Numbered from the stretch's first letter, positions 7,187 through 13,793 are shown. The stretch is 21,030 bases of DNA from Acidobacteria bacterium UBA7540 (GCA_002478145.1 DLMI01000170.1:42583-63612), one strand, 5' to 3'. Numbers and translations are program-made. Notes: a model not told the origin generated them from the sequence alone.

Positions 7187-8599
7187 ATGGTTTTCTACTT
7201 GCCCGAAACTCTTGAGACTGCCAGCTCACCTGATGAGCTATCCCCGCGCCAGATCGTAGCGGAATTAGATAAGTACGTGATCGGCCAAAGTGAGGCCAAA
7301 CGATCTGTCGCCACGGCACTGCGAAACCGCATGCGGCGGCAAAAGCTGCCACCCGAGCAGGCGGAAGAAATCCTTCCCAAGAATATCATCATGATTGGCC
7401 CTACCGGCGTGGGGAAAACGGAAATCGCCAGGCGCCTTGCCCGGCTGACGAATTCTCCTTTCCTCAAGGTCGAGGCCTCGCGCTTCACGGAAGTGGGCTA
7501 TGTTGGCCGCGATGTGGAGTCCATGGTCCGCGACCTGGTGGAAATCTCCATTGACATGGTCCGGGAAGAACGGGTCGATGAAGTGGCTGAAAAAGCGGAG
7601 CAGAACGCCGAAGAGCGTCTGCTGGATCTCCTTCTGCCCCCTCCACCTTCTATGAAGCGCCACGAAAAGAGCGGCGGCGACGAAGAAGAGGAACGCGCCG
7701 CTGCGGCCCAGGAACAGTTCCGCCGCACCCGGGAGAAATTGCGCGCCCAGTTTCGGGAGGGGAAACTCGACGAACGGCAGGTCGATATTGAAGTGCGGGA
7801 CCGCAGCTTCCCGGCTTTCGAGGTGATCTCTTCTCAAGGCATCGAGGAGATGGACATCAACATCAAGGACATTCTCCCGGGGCTTTTTGGCTCAAGAACC
7901 AAGAAGCGCCGCCTGCGCGTGGCCGAGGCCATGGATTACCTGATCCAGGAGGAAGAAAACAGGCTGATTGACATGGACCAAGTCACCCGCGTGGCCGTGG
8001 AACGCGCGGAGCAGTCCGGCATCATATTTCTGGATGAAATCGACAAGATCGCAGGCCGGGAACGGGGTCACGGGCCGGACGTCAGCCGCGAAGGCGTACA
8101 ACGCGATATCTTGCCCATCGTCGAAGGCACCACGGTCAACACCCGTTACGGAATGATCCGCACCGATCACATTCTTTTCATCGCGGCCGGAGCTTTCCAC
8201 GTGAGTAAGCCCTCCGACCTGATACCTGAACTCCAAGGGCGATTCCCCATCCGGGTCGAGCTGCATTCCCTCACCACGGAAGACTTCATCCGCATCCTGA
8301 AGGAGCCCAAGAGCGCGCTGGTAAAGCAGTACGCGGCGTTGCTGGAAACGGAAGGCATCAAGCTCTCCTTCGCGGACGACGCGCTGGAAGAAATTGCCAA
8401 GTTCGCCGCCGCGGTCAACGAGCAGACGGAGAACATCGGCGCGCGGCGCTTGCACACCATTATGGAAAAACTTCTCGACGAAATCTCCTTCGAGGGCCCC
8501 GACCTGAAGAAGAAAACGGTCCGCATCGATGCTGCATACGTTCAGAAGCAATTGGCGGATATCGTCAAGAATCAGGACCTCAGCCGGTATATCCTGTGA
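7187..8599 (+). CDS. hslU: HslU, AAA+ ATPase/unfoldase subunit of HslUV
   Basis: This 470-residue protein unfolds substrates and threads them into HslV, using ATP. The N-terminal [24 protein letters not shown] block is followed by Walker A GPTGVGKT (71-78), the pore loop GYVG (104-107), and the charged intermediate (I) domain (about 115-260; variable, with a Glu/Ala/Arg-rich stretch [15 protein letters not shown]). Walker B is IIFLDEID with D283/E284, and the sensor and arginine-finger region includes [11 protein letters not shown]. The C-terminal tail QDLSRYIL is the conserved segment that inserts into HslV and activates it. The length is slightly above the usual ~440 because of a 15-residue N-terminal extension and the I-domain. 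There is no strong ribosome site before ATG 7187. The stop overlaps the GTG of the next frame. Confidence 0.97.
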   Translation: MVFYLPETLETASSPDELSPRQIVAELDKYVIGQSEAKRSVATALRNRMRRQKLPPEQAEEILPKNIIMIGPTGVGKTEIARRLARLTNSPFLKVEASRFTEVGYVGRDVESMVRDLVEISIDMVREERVDEVAEKAEQNAEERLLDLLLPPPPSMKRHEKSGGDEEEERAAAAQEQFRRTREKLRAQFREGKLDERQVDIEVRDRSFPAFEVISSQGIEEMDINIKDILPGLFGSRTKKRRLRVAEAMDYLIQEEENRLIDMDQVTRVAVERAEQSGIIFLDEIDKIAGRERGHGPDVSREGVQRDILPIVEGTTVNTRYGMIRTDHILFIAAGAFHVSKPSDLIPELQGRFPIRVELHSLTTEDFIRILKEPKSALVKQYAALLETEGIKLSFADDALEEIAKFAAAVNEQTENIGARRLHTIMEKLLDEISFEGPDLKKKTVRIDAAYVQKQLADIVKNQDLSRYIL

Positions 8600-9942
8600 A
8601 TCACCTTTCGTGTGCGCGGCGATCGGCCGGCACCTCTCACTCTGCTGAACAAAAGGAATGGAAATTGGGCCTTCGCCCTCTCCCCAGGGGAGAGGGTGGT
8701 CCGCGGCCGGCGTTTTCACCAGCCGGCGCGGGTCGGGTGAGGGGTCACTTGCGCGACGCGGAGGGGTCACAGGGCCGCACTTTACCAAGTAACCCCTCAC
8801 CCGGCTCTCCCGCGCCTGCGGGATCGCCACCCTCTCGCCAAGAGAGAGGGTTGTTTCTTGGGTTCTGCCCAATCGCCCCAGTGCTTCCTCTGGCTGTGGC
8901 AGTGGGCATTGTCTTCCTGCTTGGGTGTGGTGTGCAGGGGCCACCGCAACCACCACGCCTCGAGGTGCCGGAACGCGTAACCGACCTCAGCGCATTTCAG
9001 GTGGGACGCACGCTCGAGATCCGCTTCGCACTTCCCCAGCAGGCTGTGGATGGAGAACGGTTGACTAAACCTCTGGAGATCGAGATTCTCCGCGCCCAGA
9101 TCCCCCCGGGCTCGGTACCGCCAAAGTCCCCACCCCTGGCTCTTTGGACCAGGCTCCAACCCGACCAGTGGACGCGTTACACCAACGACCGCAGAGTCAT
9201 CTATCCCGCGCGCCTTTCCGAGGAGGAATACAAGAACTGGCAGACAGAAGACTCGATCATTGCCATCCGCACTCTCACGCGCGGGTTTCGCCGGCGCCCC
9301 GTGGAAAGCGAGATTTCCAATCTCGTCCGACTACGGCTGCTGGACGTCTCAGGCCCCACCAACCACATCGAGAGTCAGACTACTGAGAAAGCCATTGAGC
9401 TGCGTTGGCCGCCGCCTGCCAGCACTTTTGGCGGCCAGCAGGCCAAGTCCCTTGCGGGGTATCGCATTTACAGAAGCCGGACTGGAAAACCGGGGTCATT
9501 CCAGTTGGTCGGGGAGAGCAAAGAGCCACGATACCTTGACAGTGATTTTGAATTCGGGCGCGCCTATTCTTACGAGGTTCGGGCGTTGTTCAAGGAGGGC
9601 GGGACCATAGCTGAAGGTGAAGGCACGCAACCCTATGAAGTGATCCCCCGCGATACATTTCCGCCGGTGCGCCCCAAAGGGTTAACAGCTTTGTACACCG
9701 CCGGCGCGGTGGAATTGGTATGGACGGCCAACTCGGAGAAGGACCTGGCCGGGTATTGTGTTTACCGGCGTGAAAACGGTGAGCAACCCAAGAAGCTGAA
9801 TAAGGAACTGCTCCGAACCCCCATCCTCCGCGATGTCAGCGTCCAGCCGGGCCACATCTACTTCTATCAGGTGACAGCCTTGGATCTTTCAAACAATGAA
9901 AGTCAACCCTGCGAGGAGATCTCAGTCGAAACTGGAAACTAA
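8596..9942 (+). CDS. Lipoprotein with fibronectin type III-like domains; start uncertain
   Basis: The long frame (448 codons) opens at GTG 8596, overlapping the hslU stop by 4 nt. Its recognisable protein begins only at about codon 96: [15 protein letters not shown] is a hydrophobic signal followed by a lipobox (LLGC), so Cys at about codon 111 would be lipidated and the protein anchored in the envelope. After it come a Pro-rich spacer and three beta-rich modules: about 125-245 ([21 protein letters not shown]), 255-350 and 355-445. The last two are FN3-like, with [16 protein letters not shown] and [19 protein letters not shown] patterns. Codons 24-93 are translated from a palindromic DNA repeat (8664-8873), and the residues before the lipobox lack a normal n-region. 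The true start may therefore be TTG 8851 or GTG 8881, or the gene may be damaged. The function is unknown; FN3 modules suggest binding. Confidence 0.75.
   Translation: MNHLSCARRSAGTSHSAEQKEWKLGLRPLPRGEGGPRPAFSPAGAGRVRGHLRDAEGSQGRTLPSNPSPGSPAPAGSPPSRQERGLFLGFCPIAPVLPLAVAVGIVFLLGCGVQGPPQPPRLEVPERVTDLSAFQVGRTLEIRFALPQQAVDGERLTKPLEIEILRAQIPPGSVPPKSPPLALWTRLQPDQWTRYTNDRRVIYPARLSEEEYKNWQTEDSIIAIRTLTRGFRRRPVESEISNLVRLRLLDVSGPTNHIESQTTEKAIELRWPPPASTFGGQQAKSLAGYRIYRSRTGKPGSFQLVGESKEPRYLDSDFEFGRAYSYEVRALFKEGGTIAEGEGTQPYEVIPRDTFPPVRPKGLTALYTAGAVELVWTANSEKDLAGYCVYRRENGEQPKKLNKELLRTPILRDVSVQPGHIYFYQVTALDLSNNESQPCEEISVETGN
8664..8873. repeat. Palindromic interspersed repeat inside the 5' end of the lipoprotein frame
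   Basis: Nested symmetry defines the element. The ends ATTGGGC (8664-8670) and GCCCAAT (8867-8873) are inverted. Next in on the left is a palindrome with arms CCCTCTCCCC (8676-8685) and GGGGAGAGGG (8687-8696). On the right, CCCTCTC (8830-8836) pairs with GAGAGGG (8844-8850). In the middle, CGGGTGAGGGGT (8734-8745) is a perfect inverted match to ACCCCTCACCCG (8792-8803). Sequences with CCCTCTCCCC-GGGGAGAGGG and GGGTGAGGGG are known as common dispersed intergenic repeats in bacterial genomes. The 210-bp length is a multiple of three, so the reading frame stays open. Confidence 0.7.
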
Positions 9943-9947
9943 AAATC

Positions 9948-10012
9948 AGAAAGCAGAAATTAGAAAGCAGAAAACAGGACCTCCGGTTTCTGATTTCTAA
10001 TTTCTGCTTTCT
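9948..10012. repeat. Long A/G-rich inverted repeat (26-bp stem)
   Basis: The left arm 9948-9973 and right arm 9987-10012 are reverse complements at 25 of 26 positions, with a 13-nt loop (9974-9986). The left arm is itself built from two AGAAAGCAGAAA units (9948-9959 and 9962-9973). It lies 5 nt after the lipoprotein stop and ends 12 nt before the glycosyltransferase ATG. It has no GC-rich stem or U-tract like a classical terminator, but it could act as a bidirectional transcription or translation barrier. Confidence 0.65.
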
Positions 10013-10024
10013 AGTTTCTCTACG

Positions 10025-11737
10025 ATGAACAGGCGCTTGGAAAAGCACTATCGTCCGTTTGGGGTCGAAGACTTCGCCAGGCCTCCGCGTTTCCGCTTTC
10101 GCGCGATCCTTGGGTCGCTAGCCGCCTTCGTTGTCCTTTGCCTTCTTCACTACCCACTGCTTCGTCTGCCCTACTATTGGGACGAGGCTGGGTACTACAT
10201 ACCGGCAGCGATGGACTTCTACAGCTCGGGACAGTTGGTTCCCAGCAGCACCCTTCCCATGGGACACACTCCCCTGGTCATCATCTATCTGGCTTTGGCA
10301 TGGCGAGCGTTTGGGTTTTCACCTTTGGTGACACGCGCGGCGATGATCGTTTTTGCCGCATGTACACTCACGGGCGTTTACGCGCTCGGACGCCGCGTCG
10401 CCAATCGGGAGATCGGATGCTGGAGCGTACTGCTCCTGGCGCTCTCGCCCCTATTCTTCGCGCAGAGTGTGCTGGCTCATCTCGATCTTGCCGCGGGATT
10501 GTTCACTTTGCTGGCCCTCTTGGCGCTGCTTGACGAACGTCCCTGGAGGTTCGCACTGGCCTCCACGTGTGCCGTCCTGAGCAAAGAAACTGCGGTGGTT
10601 CTGCTGCCCGTTGCCTGGATCTTTTCGTGGTGGCAGCACAGAAGAGCGGCCAGTTCCCTGCCCCGCGTCTGGTGGGTTGCCTGTTTCGCTCCCCTCGCCG
10701 TGCTGGTTGCCTGGGCGGGTTTCTACCACCAGGCCACGGGATTCTGGATGGGCAACCACGAATGGCTTCGGTACAACCTCTATTCCACGCTCAACCCGGT
10801 TCGGATGTTATTGACTTTGCTGCGTCGTCTTTATGAAACCTTCGTGGGCGGATTCAACTGGCTCCTGACTGCCGGCGCCATAGCCGGAATTGGGTGGGCG
10901 CAGAGGACCGAAATTGACTCACCTCAAGGCGAGTCTCACCCTTTCGCGCGTCATTCCGAGCGAAGCGAGGAATCTCGCTCTGCCCAAGTCTCTGACGGCA
11001 GGACGACCTTGCCGGCACAGGCCACCGCCTCGGAGGCTTCTGAAGAGTCCGTCCAGAATCAACCGCGATCGAATATTCTGCGCAGGTTTGTTTTTCTTGG
11101 GGGCTGGCTCACAAGCGCTTATCTGGTGATGCTCAGCATGGTGGGTGGCGCTGTCTTACCTCGCTACCTGCTGCCAATCTTTCCGCCGCTTGTTTTGATC
11201 GCAGTGATCCTAATATGGCGGCTGCCGCGGCCGGCGGCCCGATCTATTATGGTGTTCACTGCCGGCTGCTTTGTATGGGCATGGTTTCTGAATCCTCCTT
11301 ACCCATTTCCCTTTGAGGATAACCTGGCTTATGCGGACTTCATTCGCCTTCATGAGCAGGCCGCACAGTTTCTGGAGGCTCAACCCGGCAACAGGCGAAT
11401 CCTGACCGCTTGGCCTGCCTCCGAGGAACTGGCACGACCGATTTTGGGCTACGTTCGCCAGCCCCTCAACGTAGTTGCTTTGGAGGGTTTCGGTCGCCAC
11501 GAATTCCAAAGCGTTTCCCCGGAGTCGTTCGACTGCTTGTACCTTTACTCGCGCCGCTGGGAGCCCTCGAACAACTGGCTGAGGAGCTTCCCCTGGCTGC
11601 AAAGGCTTCAGCAGCGCTATTTCGAGTATCAACCCCAGATCCCGGAGCAGGAGCTTGCTGAAAGGTATCATTTGAGGCTGCTGGCGAGCTTCGAAAGGCA
11701 GCGCCAATGGGTTAGAATCTACGTCAGACAGTATTGA
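10025..11737 (+). CDS. GT-C-type membrane glycosyltransferase (GT39/ArnT-like)
   Basis: This is a 570-residue polytopic membrane protein. The first membrane helix (about 28-47) is followed by YYWDEAGYY, where D53-E54 form the acidic motif of GT-C enzymes that take a sugar from a polyprenyl-phosphate donor. Further family-like signs are MGHTPLVIIYLALAW, AHLDLAAG, LSKETAVVLLPVAW, and about ten hydrophobic helices up to residue 425. A soluble C-terminal region (about 435-570) follows. Residues about 297-345 (10913-11060) form a polar insert containing HSERSEES, derived from a dispersed DNA repeat and not expected in the family. The acceptor is unknown; envelope lipid or protein glycosylation is inferred. 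There is no ribosome site before ATG 10025, where the 26-bp inverted repeat ends. Confidence 0.85.
   Translation: MNRRLEKHYRPFGVEDFARPPRFRFRAILGSLAAFVVLCLLHYPLLRLPYYWDEAGYYIPAAMDFYSSGQLVPSSTLPMGHTPLVIIYLALAWRAFGFSPLVTRAAMIVFAACTLTGVYALGRRVANREIGCWSVLLLALSPLFFAQSVLAHLDLAAGLFTLLALLALLDERPWRFALASTCAVLSKETAVVLLPVAWIFSWWQHRRAASSLPRVWWVACFAPLAVLVAWAGFYHQATGFWMGNHEWLRYNLYSTLNPVRMLLTLLRRLYETFVGGFNWLLTAGAIAGIGWAQRTEIDSPQGESHPFARHSERSEESRSAQVSDGRTTLPAQATASEASEESVQNQPRSNILRRFVFLGGWLTSAYLVMLSMVGGAVLPRYLLPIFPPLVLIAVILIWRLPRPAARSIMVFTAGCFVWAWFLNPPYPFPFEDNLAYADFIRLHEQAAQFLEAQPGNRRILTAWPASEELARPILGYVRQPLNVVALEGFGRHEFQSVSPESFDCLYLYSRRWEPSNNWLRSFPWLQRLQQRYFEYQPQIPEQELAERYHLRLLASFERQRQWVRIYVRQY
10948..10978. 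repeat. Dispersed repeat copy (HSERSEES type) inside the glycosyltransferase gene
   Basis: The segment GTCATTCCGAGCGAAGCGAG and the following GAATCTCGC resemble a repeat that I recall from many bacterial genomes, where it is often mistranslated as RHSERSEES or, on the other strand, SSRAQRG. ATTCC (10953-10957) and GGAAT (10969-10973) are inverted, with a smaller inner pairing and a GAA loop. The surrounding 10905-11070 encodes polar, low-complexity sequence, so the whole block may be inserted DNA that kept the frame. Confidence 0.6.
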
Positions 11738-11770
11738 GTTCTGGAAGTGGAAGGGAAAACCGCCACGCGA

Positions 11771-11776
11771 AAGGAG
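11771..11776 (+). promoter_or_regulatory. Ribosome binding site that decides the hicB start
   Basis: AAGGAG lies 9 nt before ATG 11786. The upstream in-frame GTG 11747 would add 13 charged residues not expected in HicB. Confidence 0.6.
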
Positions 11777-11785
11777 AAATGGCCC

Positions 11786-12040
11786 ATGAAATCCTATGTG
11801 TTTCGAGTCGTCGTTGAGGAAGACACGACGGCAAGCGGCCAAGAGGCTTATCACGCCTACTGTCCTGCCTTGAAAGGGTGCCACACGTGGGGCCGCACGT
11901 ACGACGAGGCGCTGGCCAACGTCCGCGAAGCCATCGAGCTCTATATCGATGACCTCCGTGAGGCGGGCGAGGCGGCTCCGCTCGATCCTCAGTGCGGCGC
12001 TTTCGAGTGGCCCACCCCGGCGGTGGCGGTCAACGTATGA
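11786..12040 (+). CDS. hicB: HicB-family antitoxin (short form)
   Basis: This 84-residue protein matches the HicB partial-RNase-H-like fold: YVFRVVVEED, then EAYHAYCPALKGCHTWGRTYDEALANVREAIELYIDDLREAGEAAP. The PALKGCHTWG-T--EALANVREAIELY core is the family hallmark. It should bind and neutralise the HicA toxin encoded next. After the core only about 20 residues remain (PLDPQCGAFEWPTPAVAVNV), with no helix-turn-helix or ribbon-helix-helix. If the pair is autoregulated, DNA binding would have to come from elsewhere. The stop overlaps the hicA start (ATGA at 12037-12040), which couples their translation. The order antitoxin then toxin is the reverse of the classical hicAB order but is common. 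Start chosen from AAGGAG at 11771-11776. Confidence 0.9.
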   Translation: MKSYVFRVVVEEDTTASGQEAYHAYCPALKGCHTWGRTYDEALANVREAIELYIDDLREAGEAAPLDPQCGAFEWPTPAVAVNV

Positions 12041-12276
12041 CCGATCTCCCGCGTGGCATCACCGCTCGCGCGCTGCTGCGGGCACGCCGCGCAGATGGGT
12101 TCCGTCTGACCCGAACGCGAGGGAGTCACCTGATGCTTCGTCACGCGGATGGGCGGAGAGTAGTGGTCGCCTACCATCGGCTCAGCGACACATTTCCTAT
12201 CGGCACCCTCAAAGCGATGCTCGCGGACATCGGCTGGACAGACGAAGACCTGCGACGGTTGGACTTGGTACGGTAA
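12037..12276 (+). CDS. hicA: HicA-family mRNA-interferase toxin
   Basis: This 79-residue protein has the double-stranded-RNA-binding-like HicA fold. ITARALLRARRADGFRLTRTRGSHLMLRHADGRRVVVAYHRLSDTFPIGTLKAMLADIGWTDEDLRRL contains the GSH motif with catalytic H31, the R/K-rich beta strands and the C-terminal GTLK-ML-DIGW helix typical of the family. HicA cleaves mRNA and arrests growth when free of HicB. No truncation or active-site loss is visible, so the pair looks functional. It sits at the edge of a repeat-rich island, a common location for such modules. Confidence 0.9.
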   Translation: MTDLPRGITARALLRARRADGFRLTRTRGSHLMLRHADGRRVVVAYHRLSDTFPIGTLKAMLADIGWTDEDLRRLDLVR

Positions 12277-12292
12277 CGAACAGAAACCGTCT

Positions 12293-12314
12293 AGGGTCGG
12301 TCGAGACCCTGTTT
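12293..12314 (+). terminator. Weak terminator-like hairpin after hicA
   Basis: AGGGTC (12293-12298) pairs with GACCCT (12305-12310) around a 6-nt loop and is followed by GTTT. It lies 16 nt after the hicA stop. The T-run is short. Confidence 0.35.
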
Positions 12315-12467
12315 AGCCTGGTGCGACGCGCATCAGGTTGGAGTTCTCAGTATTGATGTTCTGGGAGATGGGAACATACGCAAACATGGAAGTTATCCTT
12401 TGCCCAAAATAGGGCTCCATCCCGATCTCCCACCATTTCAGTTGTTTATACGAGGTCTTGGATTTTG

Positions 12468-12483
12468 CGAAAATCGATTTTCG
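12468..12483. repeat. Perfect 16-bp palindrome in an AT-rich patch
   Basis: CGAAAATCGATTTTCG is fully self-complementary and sits in the most AT-rich part of the spacer. It could be a regulator-binding site or a replication or partition-type site; nothing nearby decides this. Confidence 0.4.
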
Positions 12484-12653
12484 ACATTTTTCGGGCACCC
12501 GCTTACGCAACCTATCTAAGTTGTTGAGTCAAAGGCCGAAACCCTCCGGCCTCTGAGGATGGAAATCGTCGGAACTCGAAGCTGGACCCCGCCAACCTCT
12601 GCCAAATAATCGAGAGCAGCCCCGCCGGCGTGCTGTGGCACTAGTTGCTATGT

Positions 12654-12678
12654 TCTTCGCCCGCCGCGAAGATTTTTT
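12654..12678 (+). terminator. Intrinsic terminator candidate
   Basis: TCTTCGC (12654-12660) pairs perfectly with GCGAAGA (12666-12672) around CCGCC and is followed directly by TTTTTT (12673-12678). The form is that of a Rho-independent terminator reading rightward. No gene ends close by; hicA stops 378 nt upstream. Confidence 0.5.
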
Positions 12679-12684
12679 CGATCG

Positions 12685-12924
12685 GGATGTAGGCCCGTCA
12701 GGGCCGATCCCGCCTCGCGGGATGGCCCACGGCGACAGCCGTGTGGGAGAATACATCCAATAAGATTTCTGCAGCCCCGGCAGGGGCGACATCGGCCCCC
12801 AGGAAGCATTGGGAGCGCAGGCCTTATGTCGCCCCTTGCGGGGCTCGCCCAAATACTATGGGGCCAGTCCCCACGGCTCACGCCGTGGGCTATCCCGCCG
12901 TGCGGGACCGCCCGCTACGCGGGC
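12685..12924. repeat. Cluster of REP/BIME-like hairpins
   Basis: At least seven short GC-rich hairpins lie in a row. The first two sit inside a 74-bp unit bounded by GGATGTA (12685-12691) and TACATCC (12752-12758): ATCCCGC-CTC-GCGGGAT (12707-12723) and a bulged one at 12726-12746. Then come GCCCC-GGCA-GGGGC (12774-12787) and GCCCC-TTGC-GGGGC (12831-12844), which are themselves inverted copies (12773-12792 against 12826-12845, 18 of 20 matching). Last are CCCACGGC-TCAC-GCCGTGGG (12870-12889), TCCCGC-CGT-GCGGGA (12893-12907) and GCCCGC-TAC-GCGGGC (12910-12924). Such arrays are typical of REP sequences mobilised by RAYT-type transposases; no transposase is in the window. Confidence 0.65.
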
Positions 12925-12991
12925 TAATCAGGGCACGCGGGGAGGTCCGCGCCACGTTTGGTTGCGGCCAGCAGCCGCGCTGTAGGGCTTT

Positions 12992-13078
12992 GCGCATTGG
13001 TAGCGGGTCAGTTTTATGTAGAGGCGGCTTTACGCCGCCATTTGGCGAGGTAAACTCGCCGCTACCCACTACCTGCGC
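12992..13078. repeat. Three-way (cruciform-type) palindromic repeat
   Basis: GGTAGCGG (12999-13006) and CCGCTACC (13059-13066) form an outer stem. It encloses two hairpins, GGCGGC-TTTAC-GCCGCC (13023-13039) and GGCGAG-GTAAA-CTCGCC (13044-13060); the last hairpin overlaps the outer stem by two bases. GCGCA near 12992 and TGCGC near 13074 extend the symmetry. This looks like another dispersed intergenic repeat. Confidence 0.55.
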
Positions 13079-13088
13079 GTTATGCCCC

Positions 13089-13117
13089 TTGACAAGCAGA
13101 ACAAGATAGGCTAGAAT
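13089..13117 (+). promoter_or_regulatory. Near-consensus sigma70 promoter with no ORF downstream
   Basis: A perfect -35 TTGACA (13089-13094), a 17-nt spacer, and -10 TAGAAT (13112-13117) are present. Transcription should start near 13124. No plausible protein gene follows for about 890 nt, and tig has its own promoter at 13839, so this promoter probably makes an RNA. Confidence 0.75.
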
Positions 13118-13123
13118 TGTGCG

Positions 13124-13500
13124 TTGATGCTAGGCAGGAGGTCACGGCCTGCCGGGAATACCATGCGGCCCGCCGGCTGGCGGGTTGCTGCCCGCCCCAA
13201 CCCACTTCCGCGAATGTGCCAAGCGGGACGAAAAGCCTGCCAACTGGCTCGCGGCGCACTAGACAAGAAGTCGGTCCTTGCAGGGGAAGCAAAAAAGAAA
13301 TTCTTCAAAATTGAACGAACCACGCGGGAATGTCTATGAAAACAAAGGACCGCTGTGGAAAACTCGGAGGCTAAGCCGGAATGTATATGAAAACAAAGGT
13401 AGTTAGCCTCTGAAAGCGGGAATGTCGTTGAAAAGAAAGGTGGTTAATAGGCGGCTGGTGCCGACCGAAAGGCGGTAGGTGGGGAAGCGCCGGAATCAGC
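13124..13500 (+). ncRNA. Candidate structured non-coding RNA (no known family recognised)
   Basis: This segment begins at the expected start site of the strong promoter at 13089-13117. It has no protein-like frame but much potential structure. The stems are: GGCAGG/CCTGCC (13133-13138/13148-13153); alternative hairpins sharing GGCGGG 13179-13184; a stem 13320-13327/13350-13358 around repeat copy 1; a perfect 8-bp stem GAGGCTAA/TTAGCCTC (13367-13374/13403-13410) around copy 2; and a GAAA-tetraloop hairpin (13461-13475). The first two repeat copies thus lie in stem-loops with similar loops but different stem sequences, as expected of RNA under structural constraint. The 3' end is unknown; the next good terminator is at 13781-13797. 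I do not recognise RNase P, tmRNA, 6S or SRP RNA in it. A decayed mobile-intron piece or DNA-binding iterons remain alternatives. Confidence 0.4.
13324..13440 (+). repeat. Three 25-nt direct repeats
   Basis: The copies are at 13324-13348, 13375-13399 and 13416-13440, all exactly 25 nt. They share GC-GGAATGT, then TGAAAA, then AAAGG. Copies 1 and 2 differ at 2 positions, 1 and 3 at 3, and 2 and 3 at 5. The intervals are 26 and 16 nt. Copies 2 and 3 also share a similar continuation (T-GTTA). The uneven spacing and divergence argue against a CRISPR array. Confidence 0.8.
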
Positions 13501-13625
13501 AGGACTTCTATGGCTCAATCACGTCCATCACATCGCCAACATCGCCTGGCACCGTGCCCGAAACTGAAGCATTACTTGCTGACTGGGCTTGTCCAAATTG
13601 CGCTCGATCCCACCGTCGGCGACTC

Positions 13626-13793
13626 GCGGCTCTGCCGCCCGATGTGCGGAAAGGCCTCGCCTTTCCGAGGGCCTGAGCCCTGACCAACCCCGCTCGGCTG
13701 GAAGGCTAAGCCTTCCAGCAGAGCGGAGGGGCAAAAGGAGGCGGGCTGCGCCGGAAAGCCAGAGGCTTTCCGCACATCGGGCGGCAGAGCCGC
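13626..13793. repeat. 168-bp palindromic element with 32-bp inverted arms
   Basis: Bases 13626-13653 are an exact reverse complement of 13766-13793 (28 bp). With one extra base, the match extends to 13658 and 13762. Inside is a perfect 10-bp hairpin, CTGGAAGGCT/AGCCTTCCAG (13698-13707/13709-13718), and around it CGCTC (13691-13695) pairs with GAGCG (13721-13725). No ORF of its own is convincing. The arrangement is that of a non-autonomous palindromic mobile element. It lies 45 bp upstream of the tig -35 box. Confidence 0.75.

Noticed and set aside
7892..8956. 354-residue minus-strand frame
   Set aside because: Antisense shadow of hslU and the adjacent repeat; hslU is unambiguous on the + strand.
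12313..12510. 65-residue minus-strand frame in the spacer after hicA
   Set aside because: Reasonable composition, but no ribosome site, no recognised family, and it overlaps the AT-rich palindrome; not enough to call a gene.
12741..13109. 122-residue + strand frame
   Set aside because: It is a translation of the hairpin cluster and the three-stem repeat; the frame is open only because of GC-rich repeats.
13324..13440. CRISPR array
   Set aside because: Only three diverged repeats with 26- and 16-nt intervals, and no cas genes.
13124..13500. RNase P RNA, tmRNA, 6S RNA or SRP RNA
   Set aside because: The conserved core sequences of these RNAs as I know them are not seen.
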